Part shown: positions 32,655-40,673 of the stretch, one piece after another | Numbering within the stretch: position 1 is the first letter of the stretch | Layout of the letters: every line of letters begins with the position of its first letter | Origin: Agreia pratensis | GTDB lineage: Bacteria > Actinomycetota > Actinomycetes > Actinomycetales > Microbacteriaceae | DNA: 64,000 nt | Direction: 5' to 3' | Assembly: GCF_900177685.1 (NCBI RefSeq) | Contig: NZ_FXAY01000005.1 | Location: 124,001-188,000 of the forward strand | The notes under the pieces: model-generated | Told to the model about the DNA's origin: nothing | Databases searched by the model: none | The model's input: the letters and a program-made list of their open reading frames with translations, nothing else | Position numbers and translations under genes: made by a program

Positions 32655-33844
32655 CCCTCGTTCACGACGCCGCATCGACAGCGGCTGCGCGCGACTGCGT
32701 CGTCAGGATGAAGCTCGACCCCGCACCCACCGCGATGGTCTGGGTGCAGCCCGGCCAGAAGCACGAGCCCATCGCGGTGCCGACGGTCTCGCTGGCTGTC
32801 GGCGACGCCCTCGTCGCCATCGAGCTCGCGACCATCTGCGGCTCTGACGTGCACACCACGCAGGGGCATCGCAGCGCCCCGACACCCCTGGTGCTCGGGC
32901 ATGAACAGGTCGGCCGTGTGGTCGCCGTCGGGGCCGGGGCCGTCACCTCGACCGGCGCGCCGCTCGAGGTGGGCGAGCGGGTGGTGTGGTCGCTGACCAT
33001 CGGATGCGACACCTGCGACACGTGCATTCGCGGACTCCCACAGAAGTGCGAGACGGTGAAGAAATACGGCCACGAACGGCTCGAGGCAGGCTGGGAACTC
33101 AGCGGAGGCTTCGCCTCCCATGCGCACGTTCGCCGCGGCACAGCCATCGTTCCCGTCTCGCGTTCGCTGCCCGCGGCGACTCTGGCGCCGGTGTCATGCG
33201 GCACCGCGACGGCCGTCGCCGCACTCGACGCGGCATCCGTCGTGACGCCGCTCGACGGCGCCGTCGTCATCGTGTTCGGCGCCGGCCTCATCGGTCTCAC
33301 CGCGTGCGCGATCGCCAACGACCGAGGAGCCCGCGTGATCGTGGTCGACCCCGCTCGGGGCCGCCGATCTCTCGCCGCTCGGTTCGGTGCGGCCGCCACC
33401 GCAGATCCCACTCTCGAAGCTGGCGAGCCGGGGTCTCTTGAGACCGCGCTCGACGAGATCGGGACGCGTCCGCTCGTGGCGATCGAGGCATCCGGATCGG
33501 TTCTCGCCGTCGCTTCGGCGATCGATTCACTCGGTATCGGCGGGGTCGCCGTGCTGGTCGGAAGCGTCTCGCCTTCGGCGGCCGTGCCACTCGACCCGGA
33601 GGCCATCGTGCGGCGACTGATCACGCTTCGCGGTGTGCACAACTACGCGCCGCGGCACTTGGAAGAAGCCGCGCGCTTCGTGGAGAAGCGGCACGACGTG
33701 TACCCCTTCGCCGAACTCGTGGGAGCGACGGTCGCACTCGGCGACCTCGACGACGGAATCGAGGCGGCGGCGGGCGGCGGTGCCGTGCGCATCGGGGTGG
33801 CACCCGGCCTCGACCCGGTGAAGCCCGTCACTCAGACCGGTTAG
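32651..33844 (+). CDS. Zinc-dependent alcohol dehydrogenase of phosphonate operon
   Basis: 397 aa from GTG 32651 (GTGA overlap); in-frame ATG codons 18 and 27 residues further in are alternatives. Catalytic zinc ligands: CGSDVH and GHEQVG; structural zinc cysteines CDTCDTCIRGLPQKC; Rossmann motif VFGAGLIGL. It belongs to the TIGR03366-like group seen in phosphonate clusters. The likely substrate is acetaldehyde (or a related aldehyde) released by the preceding phosphonatase. Its stop overlaps the stop of the convergent GntR gene by 4 bp. Confidence 0.82.
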   Translation: MTLVHDAASTAAARDCVVRMKLDPAPTAMVWVQPGQKHEPIAVPTVSLAVGDALVAIELATICGSDVHTTQGHRSAPTPLVLGHEQVGRVVAVGAGAVTSTGAPLEVGERVVWSLTIGCDTCDTCIRGLPQKCETVKKYGHERLEAGWELSGGFASHAHVRRGTAIVPVSRSLPAATLAPVSCGTATAVAALDAASVVTPLDGAVVIVFGAGLIGLTACAIANDRGARVIVVDPARGRRSLAARFGAAATADPTLEAGEPGSLETALDEIGTRPLVAIEASGSVLAVASAIDSLGIGGVAVLVGSVSPSAAVPLDPEAIVRRLITLRGVHNYAPRHLEEAARFVEKRHDVYPFAELVGATVALGDLDDGIEAAAGGGAVRIGVAPGLDPVKPVTQTG

Positions 33845-34599
33845 GCGCCGATAGAACCGATCGCGCGAATGAAGTGGCTGCCCTCTCGGGCACGGCCCGA
33901 CGCAGAGACGGTGAAGCGGATAATGTCGCTGCGGTAGCGGTCATCCGACGCTTCGAAGATGCGACCGTCGGGCCCCCGGGTGACACGATGAAGGCGCAGG
34001 ATCGGCGTGCCGACCTCGACATCGAGGAGCCGACTGTCGAGCTCGTCGGCGGCGACGGCGTCGATCTCGTGGTCGACATCGTGATAGCCGAAGCCCCGCT
34101 CGTTCAGGTACTCGGTGATCGACACAGTGTCGAGGTCGACATCGAAGAGAACCCGCCCCACCTCCTCGATGAACGTCAGGCGCTCGAGCATGGTCGGCCG
34201 ACCGTCGAGCAGACGCAACCGCACCACATCGACGATCGGGGCGCCTTTCTCTACTCCGAGCGCTCGGGCCTTCTCCTCGTCTGCGCGACGCAGCGAGACC
34301 TCTTGGGTCTGAGCACCGGGCTCGGTGCCCATCTGCTGTGCCCATCGCGTGAATGGAATCGACACGTCGGCCGCCTGCTGCGCCTTGCGCTCGGCGACTC
34401 GTGCGGGCCGACCACGGCGGGTCTCGATGAGCCCCTCATTTCTGAGAGCCGCGAGGGCGTTGCGAATCGGCCCTCGCGAGCTGCGCCAGAGATCGGCGAG
34501 CTCTCCCTCGCTCGGCACGTCGTCACCCGGAGACAGCTCACCGCTCACGATCTTGCGGCGGAGGTCATCGGCAATCTCGACGTACAACATGGCGGACAC
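33841..34599 (-). CDS. GntR-UTRA regulator of the phosphonate operon
   Basis: 252 aa. N-terminal GntR winged helix: YVEIADDLRRKIVSGELSPG, then PSEGELADLWRSSRGPIRNA with the recognition helix and RNEGLIETRRGRPARV. The C-terminal UTRA ligand domain follows (VVRLRLLDGRPTMLERLTF). It is convergent with the operon that it most probably represses, as PhnR-type regulators usually lie beside phn genes. The GTG 34599 start is supported by a -10 element 6 bp upstream; ATG 34590 is an alternative. Confidence 0.85.
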   Translation of the reverse strand: MSAMLYVEIADDLRRKIVSGELSPGDDVPSEGELADLWRSSRGPIRNALAALRNEGLIETRRGRPARVAERKAQQAADVSIPFTRWAQQMGTEPGAQTQEVSLRRADEEKARALGVEKGAPIVDVVRLRLLDGRPTMLERLTFIEEVGRVLFDVDLDTVSITEYLNERGFGYHDVDHEIDAVAADELDSRLLDVEVGTPILRLHRVTRGPDGRIFEASDDRYRSDIIRFTVSASGRAREGSHFIRAIGSIGA

Positions 34600-34640
34600 G
34601 TAGGCATACTAGTTGGCGCGCGCGGCGCGCGGACGAACAC
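34600..34640 (-). promoter_or_regulatory. Leaderless promoter candidate of the GntR gene
   Basis: On the minus strand, TAGTAT (34611-34606) is followed by 6 bases and then GTG 34599, which places the transcription start on the start codon. The overlapping word TAGGCATAC (34601-34609, plus strand) also occurs at 27065-27073 upstream of phnD and may be a regulator half-site. Confidence 0.4.
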
Positions 34641-34683
34641 CGCACGCACCCGCCGCGCGAGCCGCCGCTCGGGCCGCCGCTCT

Positions 34684-34750
34684 AATTCAGGAGAAGTGGC
34701 CGGAATCGGGCTGTTTCGCGCGCCGACCGTCGGTTTTTCCTGCATTGGGT
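34684..34750. repeat. Dispersed palindromic repeat, copy B
   Basis: AATTCAGGAGAAGTGG start, CGGAATCGGGC core and CGGTTTTTCCTG end. Shares a 20-base lead (GCTCTAATTCAGGAGAAGTG) with copy A. It lies 37 bp beyond the stop of the 55-aa gene on the minus strand. Confidence 0.8.
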
Positions 34751-34786
34751 AGCCGCCGGTTCATGTGACGCGCAGCGTGCTCGTTC

Positions 34787-34954
34787 TCATTCCGATCCGT
34801 CGGCAGCCTGAATCAGGTAGTCCACGGCGGTGAGAAGGTTGTGCAGCGCCTGGCGCTCGACCGAATCTTCGGGCAGTTTCTGAATGTCGTAGCTCGCAGC
34901 ACTCGCGGCTTTTCGGGCTTCTGAGAGTGCTGCCTGGGTTTCGAGGTCGGCCAT
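34787..34954 (-). CDS. Small helical protein (55 aa)
   Basis: Starts at ATG 34954, with AAGGAG 7 bases upstream, so translation is well supported. Sequence is all-helical: QAALSEARKAASAASYDIQKL, then a charged turn PEDSVERQALHNLL. No homologue is recognised. No membrane segment or catalytic residues. It follows the siderophore-interacting protein by 174 bp on the same strand. Confidence 0.65.
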   Translation of the reverse strand: MADLETQAALSEARKAASAASYDIQKLPEDSVERQALHNLLTAVDYLIQAADGSE

Positions 34955-35128
34955 GATCTGCTCCTTCACGTCGGTGTCGTGCAGTCGTTCAGCCGCGCTG
35001 CACGGTTGTGTGTCGATCCTCATGCACCAGGCGCGTGTTTGTCTAAGACTCTTGTCGAGGATCACGAGCGGAGCCATATCGAGCGCGCAGGTCGAGTCGG
35101 TCAATGGAATCCTCAACGCCGACCAGTG

Positions 35129-35977
35129 TTATCCGGGGCTTGCCTTGCCGTGTTTCCAGTAGCCCTGGAACTTCACATCCGACTTCGGCATGCCACGCTC
35201 ATTGACGAGAAACCGCCTCGCCCCCGTCGCCAGACCGCTTTCGCCGGCCAGGTAGGCATACGACGGGTTCTCGGCGGGAAGTTGTGCCTCGATGAGCGCC
35301 TCAAGTGCCAGCCTTCCCGGAATCGCATGGTCGTTCTCACGCGGAAGCCAGTGCATGTCGACCCCATCCGGAACCGTGATCTCACGGATGTCCGCCGCGT
35401 GCGGGACTTCGAGGAACACCTGAGCGCGCAGATCTGCCGGAGAACCCTCAAGAATCGACAAGATCGCCGGCATTGCGCTCTCGTCTCCGACGAGAAGCTG
35501 CCACCCATCCACGGCGGGCGGGTTGTATGTCGTGCCCTCATCGAAGATGCCCACCGGGTCGCCCGGCTGAGCACGCACCGCCCAACCGGATGCCGGAGAC
35601 GAATCGCCGTGAGCGACGAACTCGATGTCGAGCTCGTTGGATTCAGGCCGGAACGAACGTGCCGTGTAGATGCGGCAGTGCGGCCTCGTCGGCGCGGCCA
35701 TCAGCAAATATTGCGCGAGCCACCCATCGTTGCCCCAGGTCGGCATACGCAGCACGTCTTGGCCGGGCCTACGGAAGAAGAAACGGAAGAACTGATCGGC
35801 ACCCTGATACTCGAAGTGCTCTAGTTCCGGGCCGCCGATCGTGATCCCGACCATGCTTTCGCTGAGCCGTTGCACGCGATGCACCTCCGCCGTGAGCATG
35901 CGCCGACTTGTCGGCACCAGCCGCGACGGACTTTTGCGCTTGCGCGAGGACGCGGTCTCGGCGTGCAGTTCACTCAT
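35129..35977 (-). CDS. Siderophore-interacting protein (ViuB/SIP-type ferric reductase)
   Basis: 282 aa from ATG 35977 behind GGGAGAG; the frame extends four residues upstream. FAD-binding 9-like fold: residues about 50-75 EHFEYQGADQFFRFFFRRPG, a RIYTARSF FAD-site motif (usual RxYTxR), then SIP-domain stretch WAVRAQPGDPVGIFD, and GDESAMPAILSIL. C-terminal GYWKHGKA with a conserved WxxG. Reduces ferric siderophore in the cytoplasm with NAD(P)H. An iron box upstream (36062-36080) predicts DtxR/IdeR control. Confidence 0.88.
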   Translation of the reverse strand: MSELHAETASSRKRKSPSRLVPTSRRMLTAEVHRVQRLSESMVGITIGGPELEHFEYQGADQFFRFFFRRPGQDVLRMPTWGNDGWLAQYLLMAAPTRPHCRIYTARSFRPESNELDIEFVAHGDSSPASGWAVRAQPGDPVGIFDEGTTYNPPAVDGWQLLVGDESAMPAILSILEGSPADLRAQVFLEVPHAADIREITVPDGVDMHWLPRENDHAIPGRLALEALIEAQLPAENPSYAYLAGESGLATGARRFLVNERGMPKSDVKFQGYWKHGKASPG

Positions 35978-36061
35978 GTGCTCTCCCATGGTCGTGGCGA
36001 CGCCACCGTGCTCGGTTCGATATCTGTGGCACCCGTCATTGCTCGAACATCTGTCGTGTAA

Positions 36062-36080
36062 TTAGGTTAGCCACACCTAA
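36062..36080. promoter_or_regulatory. DtxR/IdeR-type iron box
   Basis: TTAGGTTAGCCACACCTAA matches the 19-bp consensus TTAGGTTAGSCTAACCTAA at all but two or three positions, with the left half perfect. It lies 85 bp upstream of the siderophore-interacting protein start and probably represses it when iron is replete. Confidence 0.7.
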
Positions 36081-36274
36081 CCTACACCGCCGAGCCGATA
36101 CCCGTTGGGGGTATCTGCGCGAACACTCATGCAGTGAGGCGGCCACAACAGTCAGACGAGAGCACGATCGGCCTGGCCGGTGCTTTCGACGTTTGTCGTG
36201 TGGCGGCATCCGGGCTCGCGAGTAACGTCGCGAGAGCGCGCACGTACTTGCCACTCTCTCAGAACGGAGCCATC

Positions 36275-36424
36275 GTGAGCCTGCCCAGCGACCCCAATCA
36301 AGACGGATTCGAGTTCGCCGGCGAACCGGCCGACGCCGACCCGTCCGAAGCGATCCTCAGCGAGCTCGACGACAGCTCAGAAGATGACGAGGCATCGACT
36401 CTCGATGGTGATGCCACCGAGTGA
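36275..36424 (+). CDS. Small acidic protein (49 aa)
   Basis: GTG 36275 follows CGGAGCC; the ORF could extend back to 36134 but without a better start. The sequence is strongly acidic (Asp/Glu about a third of residues), with no hydrophobic core, so probably disordered: SDPNQDGFEFAGEPADAD and SELDDSSEDDEAS. Its stop overlaps the beginning of the DUF1275 gene. Function unknown. Confidence 0.45.
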   Translation: MSLPSDPNQDGFEFAGEPADADPSEAILSELDDSSEDDEASTLDGDATE

Positions 36425-37097
36425 GCCTGCCGGGCGCACCGTCCATGTGAGCCTGCTGCTGCTCTCGTTCGGTTCCGGCGCGGCCGACGCGTTCGCGTTC
36501 CTCGCCCTCGGCGGCATCTTCACCGCCAACATGACCGGCAACCTGATTCTGAGCGGCATGTTCTCGAGGCCCGAGTTTCTGCAGACCTTCATCGGCTCCG
36601 TCACGGCGATCCTGGCCTTCGCAGCCTTTCTCTACCTCGGATTCCGGCTGACGAGCGCGCATCGCGCTCCCACGAACTCGCCTCGCGCCACGACGTGGAC
36701 GCATCTCTTGATCGGCTCGATCGTGCTGCAGGCGATCGTCGTTTTGGTCTGGGTCTTCGGATGGGCCTCGGCCCCGAACGGCCAGATTCTCGCAGTGGCG
36801 CTCGCCTCTGCGGCGCTGGCCCTGCAGACGGTCGCGGCCCGACGCCTGTCGGATCGCTCGGGCGTCACGACCACCTATGTCACCGGCACGCTGACGAGCA
36901 CGATGGAATCTCTCGCGGAACGAAGCTCGACGGGGCAGGTCATCCGTGTCGTCAGCATTCTCATGCTGCCGCTGGGGGCGGTCTGCGAAACCGTGGTCAT
37001 CGCATCCGCCAAGTGGGCCGGACCCATACTGCCTTTGGCGGTGGCTCTCGCGGCGGCGGCCGCTGTCGTCATTGCCGGGCGGGTGCGCTCGGAGTAG
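36405..37097 (+). CDS. DUF1275 (YoaK-type) membrane protein
   Basis: 230 aa from ATG 36405 (36411 is an alternative). Six predicted transmembrane helices. LLLLSFGSGAADAFAFLALGG, FTANMTGNLIL and TTYVTGTLTSTME match the DUF1275 pattern in order. Members are uncharacterised inner-membrane proteins. Overlaps the small acidic protein by 20 bases in another frame. Confidence 0.85.
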   Translation: MVMPPSEPAGRTVHVSLLLLSFGSGAADAFAFLALGGIFTANMTGNLILSGMFSRPEFLQTFIGSVTAILAFAAFLYLGFRLTSAHRAPTNSPRATTWTHLLIGSIVLQAIVVLVWVFGWASAPNGQILAVALASAALALQTVAARRLSDRSGVTTTYVTGTLTSTMESLAERSSTGQVIRVVSILMLPLGAVCETVVIASAKWAGPILPLAVALAAAAAVVIAGRVRSE

Positions 37098-37232
37098 GCA
37101 GACACGGCTCAGCCGTCACGGATAGAAGAATCTGATGTCGTCGATCTCGGGCGCAGGGCCTCCTCTGGTCACAATGCCAGACGCGAACCGTCAGACTCTC
37201 AGTGCGGCCTCGTGCCCACGGAAGGAATTGCT

Positions 37233-39134
37233 ATGAGCATGGAGAGCGCTGCCTGGAGCTCGCTGTACAAGATCTCGAGCGCCAGAGACGGCAAGCACGG
37301 CTTCTCCCGTGAGTCGGTGCGGCGCATCCTGGCCTTCGCGGTGCCCTACCGGGCCAAGCTGGTGATCTTCATCGCCCTCTCTGTCGTGGGGGCCTTCCTC
37401 GCGGTCGCGACGCCGGTGCTCGCCGGCCAGGTGGTCAACGTCATCGTCGCCCGGGGCGCGGTCAACACGATCGTGTGGCTCGCCGTCGTCATCGCCCTCG
37501 TGGCCGTGGCCGACGCCGCAGTGTCACTCGTGACGCGCTGGTACTCGGCGCGCATCGGCGAGGGCGTGATCCTCGATCTGCGCACCGCCGTCTTCAACCA
37601 CGTGCAGAAGATGCCGATCGCGTTCTTCACCCGCACACGCACCGGCGCCCTCGTGAGCCGCCTCAACAACGATGTCATCGGCGCGCAACAGGCCTTCAGC
37701 GGCACGCTCTCTGGTGTGGTCACGAACATCGTGGCGCTGATCCTCACCCTGATCGTTATGCTCAGCACCTCCTGGCTCGTGACGATTCTCGCCGTGATCA
37801 TGCTGCCCCTCTTCTTGATACCCGCGCGCCGCATGGGCAGCCGGCTCGCCGCCCTGCGCCGCGAGGCCGCCGACCACAACGCCGCCATGAGCACGCAGAT
37901 GACCGAGCGCTTCTCAGCTCCCGGCGCCACCCTCGTCAAACTGTTCGGCCGACCCGACGACGAGGCCGAGGAGTTTCGCGTGCGCGCCGCCCGCGTGCGA
38001 GACATCGGAGTGCGCTCCGCGATGCTGCAGTTCGTCTTCGTCACCGCTCTGACGCTCGTCTCCGCCCTCGCCCTCGCGCTCGTCTACGGGCTCGGCGGCT
38101 TTCTCGCACTCGCCGGCCAGCTCGACACCGGCGACGTGGTGACCCTGGCGCTCCTGCTCACCCGCCTCTACGTTCCACTGACCGGCCTCGCGAGCGCCCG
38201 AGTCGAGATCATGAGCGCGGTGGTCAGCTTCGAGCGCGTCTTCGAGGTGCTCGACCTCGAACCGCTCATCCAGGAGAAGCCCGACGCCGCATCCGTGCCC
38301 GAGGGCCCCGTGTCTGTGGAGTTCGACGATGTGCGCTTCGCCTACCCGTCTGCAGACAAGGTGTCTCTCGCCTCCCTCGAAGAGGTCTCCACGCTCGACA
38401 CCCGCGGCGGCGAGGAGGTGCTGCACGGCGTCTCCTTCAGAATCGAGCCGGGCCAGACCGTCGCCCTCGTCGGCACATCGGGTGCCGGCAAGTCCACGAT
38501 CGCGCAGCTGCTCTCGCGCCTCTACGACGTCGACAGCGGCGCCGTGCGCCTCGCGGGGCTGGATGTGCGCGATGTCACCTTCGCCTCCATGCGGCACACC
38601 CTCGGCATGGTGACCCAAGACGGCCACCTCTTTCACGAGACCATCCTTTCCAATCTGCGTCTCGCGAGGCCGGATGCATCCACCGACGACGTGTGGGACG
38701 CCGTGCGTCGCGCGCGGCTCGAGCCGCTCATCCGGTCGCTGCCCGACCAGCTCGACACCATGGTCGGCGAGCGCGGCTACCGACTGTCTGGCGGTGAACG
38801 CCAGAGGATGACCATCGCGAGGCTCCTTCTCGCACAGCCACGCGTCGTGATCCTCGACGAGGCCACGGCCGCGCTCGACTCGACCTCTGAGGCCGCCGTG
38901 CAGGCGGCGCTCAGCGAGGCGCTCGAGGGGCGCACCGCGATGGTGATCGCGCACCGCCTCTCCACCATCCGCAGCGCAGACCTGATTCTCGTGGTCGAAG
39001 ATGGCTCGATCGTGGAGCGGGGCACGCACGAGGAGCTGCTGGCTGCGGGTGGGCGGTACGAGGAGCTGCACCGCACCCAATTCGCGGTGCAGAAGAATGT
39101 TGCGGCAGACGAGGAAGCGGCGAGCGCGCCCTAG
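37233..39134 (+). CDS. ABC exporter, fused permease-ATPase (MsbA/MdlB type)
   Basis: 633 aa from ATG 37233 behind GGAAGGA. Six transmembrane helices (residues about 30-310), with the coupling segment RTRTGALVSRLNND. NBD: Walker A LVGTSGAGKS, Q-loop VTQDGHLFHETI, signature RLSGGERQRMTIARLL, Walker B VVILDEATAALD, H-loop VIAHRLSTIRS, all intact. A 35-residue insertion (KVSLASLEEVSTLDTRGG) sits before the beta-hairpin of the NBD. Homodimeric exporter of lipids or drugs. The last 51 codons have a diverged orphan twin at 6899-7054. Monocistronic; the next gene is 88 bp downstream. Confidence 0.88.
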   Translation: MSMESAAWSSLYKISSARDGKHGFSRESVRRILAFAVPYRAKLVIFIALSVVGAFLAVATPVLAGQVVNVIVARGAVNTIVWLAVVIALVAVADAAVSLVTRWYSARIGEGVILDLRTAVFNHVQKMPIAFFTRTRTGALVSRLNNDVIGAQQAFSGTLSGVVTNIVALILTLIVMLSTSWLVTILAVIMLPLFLIPARRMGSRLAALRREAADHNAAMSTQMTERFSAPGATLVKLFGRPDDEAEEFRVRAARVRDIGVRSAMLQFVFVTALTLVSALALALVYGLGGFLALAGQLDTGDVVTLALLLTRLYVPLTGLASARVEIMSAVVSFERVFEVLDLEPLIQEKPDAASVPEGPVSVEFDDVRFAYPSADKVSLASLEEVSTLDTRGGEEVLHGVSFRIEPGQTVALVGTSGAGKSTIAQLLSRLYDVDSGAVRLAGLDVRDVTFASMRHTLGMVTQDGHLFHETILSNLRLARPDASTDDVWDAVRRARLEPLIRSLPDQLDTMVGERGYRLSGGERQRMTIARLLLAQPRVVILDEATAALDSTSEAAVQAALSEALEGRTAMVIAHRLSTIRSADLILVVEDGSIVERGTHEELLAAGGRYEELHRTQFAVQKNVAADEEAASAP

Positions 39135-39222
39135 TCGTTGCGGGCGTCGCCACTTCGGAGGTCAGCCATGAGGTGACCGACCGACGTACGGGTCGCTCCG
39201 ACGGGGGCGTACCCTGCAAGTC

Positions 39223-39396
39223 ATGGACGATCCCCGGCCGCTTCCCGCCATCGGAGCGCCGGCAGCTCGTGCGCTGGCCGAGGTAGGGGTGCGGAACCTC
39301 GATGACCTGGAGAATGCCGATCTCGCATTTCTCGCGACACTTCATGGAGTCGGGCCAAAAGCCATTGCAGTCTTGAGAGCCGAGTTGGAGAGCTGA
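39223..39396 (+). CDS. Small helix-hairpin-helix protein (57 aa)
   Basis: ATG 39223 to TGA 39394. The protein reads LPAIGAPAARALAEVGVRNL, then DDLENADLAFLATLHGVGPK, then AIAVLRAELES. The second half carries the HhH hallmark HGVGPKA (hGxGxxxA), and the first IGAPAARAL is a second hairpin. It therefore resembles a single (HhH)2 unit, likely non-specific DNA binding. No catalytic residue. It lies between the ABC exporter and a small hypothetical gene. Confidence 0.7.
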   Translation: MDDPRPLPAIGAPAARALAEVGVRNLDDLENADLAFLATLHGVGPKAIAVLRAELES

Positions 39397-39464
39397 CTCG
39401 GGCGCCCCGTGGCTTGCTCATAATGCCGCACACCCCGCACGCCTGAACGCGCCACAATACGTAC

Positions 39465-39746
39465 ATGACAAAGAACGCGAAGGCTCTGAACAAGCTGTTG
39501 TCGGCTCTAGAGAAGCACTCCCTTGTGGCCAACGCCGACAAGAGCTCCATGAGGCAAATCGAACGCGCCACGTCGCGCGTGCGGGAGGCGGCCAGCCTTT
39601 ACTTGTCCTCCCTACCCGCCAAGAAGGCCATGCCTAACCCGTTCCTCGACGTACTGGATGATCGGCTCGACGATGACACTCGCGCGACGCTGGCCGCTGA
39701 ATGGAACGAAACCATTCAGAAGGTTCGGGAGAAGCCGGAGAAGTAG
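39465..39746 (+). CDS. Small hypothetical protein
   Basis: 93 aa, ATG preceded by AATACGTAC without a clear ribosome-binding site. Lysine-rich N-terminus (KNAKALNKLLSALEKHS), then helical RQIERATSRVREAASLYLS and an acidic DVLDDRLDDDTRATLAAEW. Composition is less GC-rich than its neighbours. No homology recognised; possibly cytoplasmic and helical. Confidence 0.45.
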   Translation: MTKNAKALNKLLSALEKHSLVANADKSSMRQIERATSRVREAASLYLSSLPAKKAMPNPFLDVLDDRLDDDTRATLAAEWNETIQKVREKPEK

Positions 39747-39862
39747 ATTCTTGATCGTCGCATCTCGGATGCGGCGGGGTGACCCCACGAGGGCTCGTCA
39801 CGCGGCTGCACCCGCTCGTAGGCTGGCGATGATCGCACCACCGGAGGGGAAAGAGGTCTGTG

Positions 39863-40246
39863 ATGTCGGATCAGCCAGCAGCAGTGGAGTTCGCCGGGGT
39901 CGGCAACGTCTTCTACTTCGTCGACGACCTCGATGCGGCGATCGAGTGGTACTCCGCGCGACTCCGACGTGAGCCGGTCGTGCGGGGCGGAGCACTCGTG
40001 GCCTTCGACCTCGACGGCACCAGGCTGACGCTGCATCAGAAAGACGAACTCAATTCTCCTGGTCCGGCCGGAACCAGTCCCTACTGGACCGTCTCCGACG
40101 TCGACGCCTTCGTCGAGGAGTGGACCGCCCACGGCGCGGTGGCACATCGAGGGCCGAAAACAGTGTTCACAGGTGAGCGCCTGTGCCAAATGCTCGATCC
40201 TTTCGGCAACCTCTTCTCTGTGAGAGAGGCCGCGCCGAAAGACTGA
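39863..40246 (+). CDS. VOC-superfamily (glyoxalase-like) protein
   Basis: 127 aa from ATG 39863 behind GGGGAAAGAGG. One VOC unit: NVFYFVDDLDAAIEWYSARL, then the strand LVAFDLDGTRLTLHQKDE, YWTVSDVDAFVEEW, and CQMLDPFGNLFSVRE with the conserved glutamate. Substrate unknown; such single-unit dioxygenase/lyase-fold proteins often act as dimers. Monocistronic. Confidence 0.82.
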   Translation: MSDQPAAVEFAGVGNVFYFVDDLDAAIEWYSARLRREPVVRGGALVAFDLDGTRLTLHQKDELNSPGPAGTSPYWTVSDVDAFVEEWTAHGAVAHRGPKTVFTGERLCQMLDPFGNLFSVREAAPKD

Positions 40247-40274
40247 TGGCGAGGCACATCGTGCGCATCCGGTT

Positions 40275-40673
40275 CTAACCGACGGAGCGGCGGGCAATCA
40301 GCCACGTGCCATCCGTCTTACGCAGCGACTGCGAGATGCTGGCGACGGCGCGCACCTCGCCGTCAGCACCTATCAGGGTGAGGGTGGAGTGGGCATTTGC
40401 ATTCGTGTCGTCACTCGACGTGACGACGACATCGCTCGTGACATGCCGCGTGCCGACAGGTTCAGCCGCCCAGATGCCACCAATCGCCGACCGAACTGCG
40501 TCGCGGCCGGAGGCATCACCCTGAGTTCCATCGAGCACCATGTCGGGCGTCGTGAGTGCGAGATACCCGTCGACGTCGCGTGCCGTCGCGAGCTCGTCCG
40601 CTCGACGAATCACCGCGACGATCTGCTGCTGATCAGCGTCGGACAGCGCGCTCACGTCGCGGGCCTCAGCCAT
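40275..40673 (-). CDS. NTF2-like (SnoaL/SgcJ-type) protein
   Basis: 132 aa from ATG 40673 (open frame further upstream overlaps the amidase gene). DADQQQIVAVIRRADELATARD, DGYLALTTPDMVLDG and the closing TWLIARRSVG match SgcJ/DUF4440-like NTF2 folds, which form a cone-shaped ligand pocket. Starts 22 bp inside the end of the acetamidase gene, so co-transcribed. Confidence 0.75.
   Translation of the reverse strand: MAEARDVSALSDADQQQIVAVIRRADELATARDVDGYLALTTPDMVLDGTQGDASGRDAVRSAIGGIWAAEPVGTRHVTSDVVVTSSDDTNANAHSTLTLIGADGEVRAVASISQSLRKTDGTWLIARRSVG

Noticed and set aside
37914-39080. 388-codon minus-strand frame inside the ABC exporter
   Set aside because: Complementary shadow; His/Glu/Gly-rich translation without a fold.
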